Shown: in pieces, positions 62,463 through 64,000 of the stretch
Layout of the letters: each line of letters begins with the position of its first letter
Numbering within the stretch: position 1 is the first letter of the stretch
From: Inia geoffrensis
Taxonomy: Eukaryota > Chordata > Mammalia > Artiodactyla > Iniidae
NCBI GenBank assembly: GCA_036417435.1
Contig: JAZAQT010000229.1
Location: 248,001-312,000, forward strand
DNA: 64,000 bases
Direction of reading: 5' to 3'
The notes under the pieces: model-generated
Databases searched by the model: none
What the model saw: the letters and a program-made list of their open reading frames with translations, nothing else
What the model was told of the DNA's origin: nothing
Made by a program: the position numbers and the translations under genes

Positions 62463-64000
62463 GTCTCACTTCCCACCGATCCAAAGGGCCGTCCGAAAAA
62501 AGTGTAAAATCCAGAGAGGCAGGACAGGCCATGGAGAACCGGCAGCCTTGTTATGCTGATGGGCGGGATGTAAACTGCCAACAGCCACTCTGGAGAAGTG
62601 GATGGTGTTTCCTGGAACAAAGAGAAAAACAAGCTAGAGAGCCTAGGGCACTTCCACTTATGGTGCTATAGATTCGGAAAATTTAAATGAAAAAGACACA
62701 GCCACACCAAAGTTTGGGGCTGCTCTGTGTACGGGATCCTTGACTATGGTACAACTTTAATAGCCCAGAAAGAGAAAAATGGATATAGAAGTTGTGGTAC
62801 ATCCCTACAATGGAATATCACTCAACAATGAAATCAATGGCAACAGACCAGTAGCAGCATAATGAGAGGATTTAGTTATGATGATTCTAAGTGAAATAAG
62901 TCACACAGAAAAAGAAACATCATAAGATATCACTAATACCAGGACTGTAAACACGGATACGTGTGAACTGCATTACAAAACACAACAGAGTCTCACATTT
63001 ACAAAAGAAACTTATGCTTGCTTAAGGGGAAAGGAGAGTGGGGAGGCTGCATAAAACCAGAGGTTGACATTAGGACAGATACCATTCCATAAGCCAAATA
63101 TATATTAGACAAGACCTACTCCTTGCTCAACCAAATGGACTCTACACCCCGTATTCAAAACCCAGGAATATACCTGAGTATGAAGAAAATTAAAACCCAT
63201 ACATTTATAGGTCTCCATAAGAAAATCATTTGTGTACAGCAGCATACACACAGCAGTGTAAATAAGCTAAATCCCCTTATAAAAATAAATTTGATAAAGA
63301 AAACACAAGGACTGTGAAATAGAGAGAAATTCTTAAATAAGTCCTTCAGGGCTTGTGAGGAATCTTGGATTTACCACCTCTACATCCACAGCTGTGGGAG
63401 AGATAAGGCTGGACACTTGGGGCTGATACTATTGGTGAGGGAATGCAGACCCTTTGAGGTAATGGTGCATGGTTCCCATTGCACGGGTCCCAAATCTCCA
63501 CGTTTAAGGGATTTATCCTTCAGCTAAAATATGCATGGAAAACCCAGAATATGGTCCACGAAATGACCAGGCAAAATTATAAACTCATCGCCATTTTCAC
63601 CCCCTGGTACTAGAGTTCGCCGTTCCAGATGCGATATTAACATTCTACCCACTTGGAGAGTCAGTGCCTTTGACCCCTTGTTTGGCACAGTTTGCAATTT
63701 CTGTGGAGGATGAACAGGAATAAGGAGAATGAATGAGCGGCTAACTCGATGTGTTTGGACGGGCACATTGAACTCTGATTTCCCTACAGGAAGAAGAATT
63801 CACCAAAGGCTCAGCGGGCCATGCCGGAACGAGATTAGGGCCTGAAGCAATTCTTCGGGTTTCCGGTCAGCTCACAAGAAAGCGAGTTGAGAAAAGGAGA
63901 TTTTTGGCACTGTAACTCACAATCCTGCAGAGTTCCAAATGACCCCTATCATCCAAAAATTTATTGAAGGAAGGCTGAGAAGAGGACTTGAACGCGACGC
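62463..64000 (+). repeat. Monomer 37 (partial; runs off the window)
   Basis: 1,538 bp seen; the palindrome region lies beyond the window. L1 part ~62,752-63,312. The head equals that of monomer 34. It is A/B mixed: cagcagcata and caaaattataaac near 63,572 with gactgtgaaatag. Confidence 0.95.

Larger units (their letters stand above)
1..64000 (+). repeat. Satellite DNA array, ~1,735-bp monomer, 37 copies (last partial), probably the common cetacean satellite
   Basis: The same landmarks recur every 1,729-1,737 bp from end to end: gtctcactt, a BamHI-site motif (gggatcc), an XhoI-site motif (ctcgag), a PstI-site motif (ctgcag) and a long palindrome. All copies face the same way, and no unit is interrupted by foreign DNA. 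Monomers differ mainly by substitutions and 1-4 bp indels. The unit length and the internal LINE-1 3' end fit what I recall of the common cetacean satellite; the recalled length in oceanic dolphins is shorter (~1.58 kb), which points to another cetacean group. The repeat call is certain from the sequence. The taxon is inference from memory; another artiodactyl satellite that captured an L1 end is the main alternative. Confidence 0.97.

Noticed and set aside
1..64000. Bovine/ovine 1.715-type satellite or human alpha-like satellite
   Set aside because: Unit length (~1,735 bp) and the internal L1 tail fit neither the ~1.4-kb or ~0.8-kb ruminant units nor a 171-bp unit, as far as I recall them.

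Overview
The window is one uninterrupted head-to-tail satellite DNA array from a mammalian genome. It holds 36 complete monomers and one partial monomer of about 1,735 bp (range 1,729-1,737), all in the same orientation. I see no unique-sequence gene, tRNA, rRNA or later transposon insertion. Monomer phase is arbitrary: each unit is started at the motif gtctcactt, which happens to begin the window.

Each monomer has three parts, given as offsets from monomer start. (1) About 290-850 is a diverged 3' end of a LINE-1 element in sense orientation: a relic of the ORF2 C-terminus, the 3' UTR and an AATAAA/A-rich end. (2) About 850-1620 plus 1-290 is satellite-specific sequence of unknown origin that is comparatively CpG-rich. 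(3) About 1627-1698 is a 72-bp palindrome with no spacer, perfect in 17 of the 36 copies read by eye.

A monomer of about 1.74 kb built on an L1 3' end matches what I recall of the common cetacean satellite (about 1.75 kb in most whales, about 1.58 kb in oceanic dolphins). A non-delphinid cetacean is therefore the best guess. That attribution is from memory and was not checked by search.

Layout. 1-10,804: a three-monomer unit repeated at a 5,206-bp offset with no difference found over about 5.16 kb. 10,413-15,617: three related monomers, with a 1,735-bp near-exact duplication. 15,618-38,175: a mosaic of four subtypes, here named V, I, P and L, in the order V-I-P-L, V-L, V-I-L, V-I-I-P. The length variants are explained by hybrid monomers with mappable junctions. 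38,176-53,787: a second lineage (B) mixed with the main lineage (A), with a block of about 3.85 kb repeated five monomers apart. 53,788-64,000: two alternating subtypes (H and R) duplicated as a dimer (3,469 bp), then a 5,206-bp offset copy.

Nothing here works as a gene set. Reading frames of 60-134 codons recur because the satellite is homogenised. The biological content is the architecture of the monomer, the palindrome, and the record of unequal exchange.
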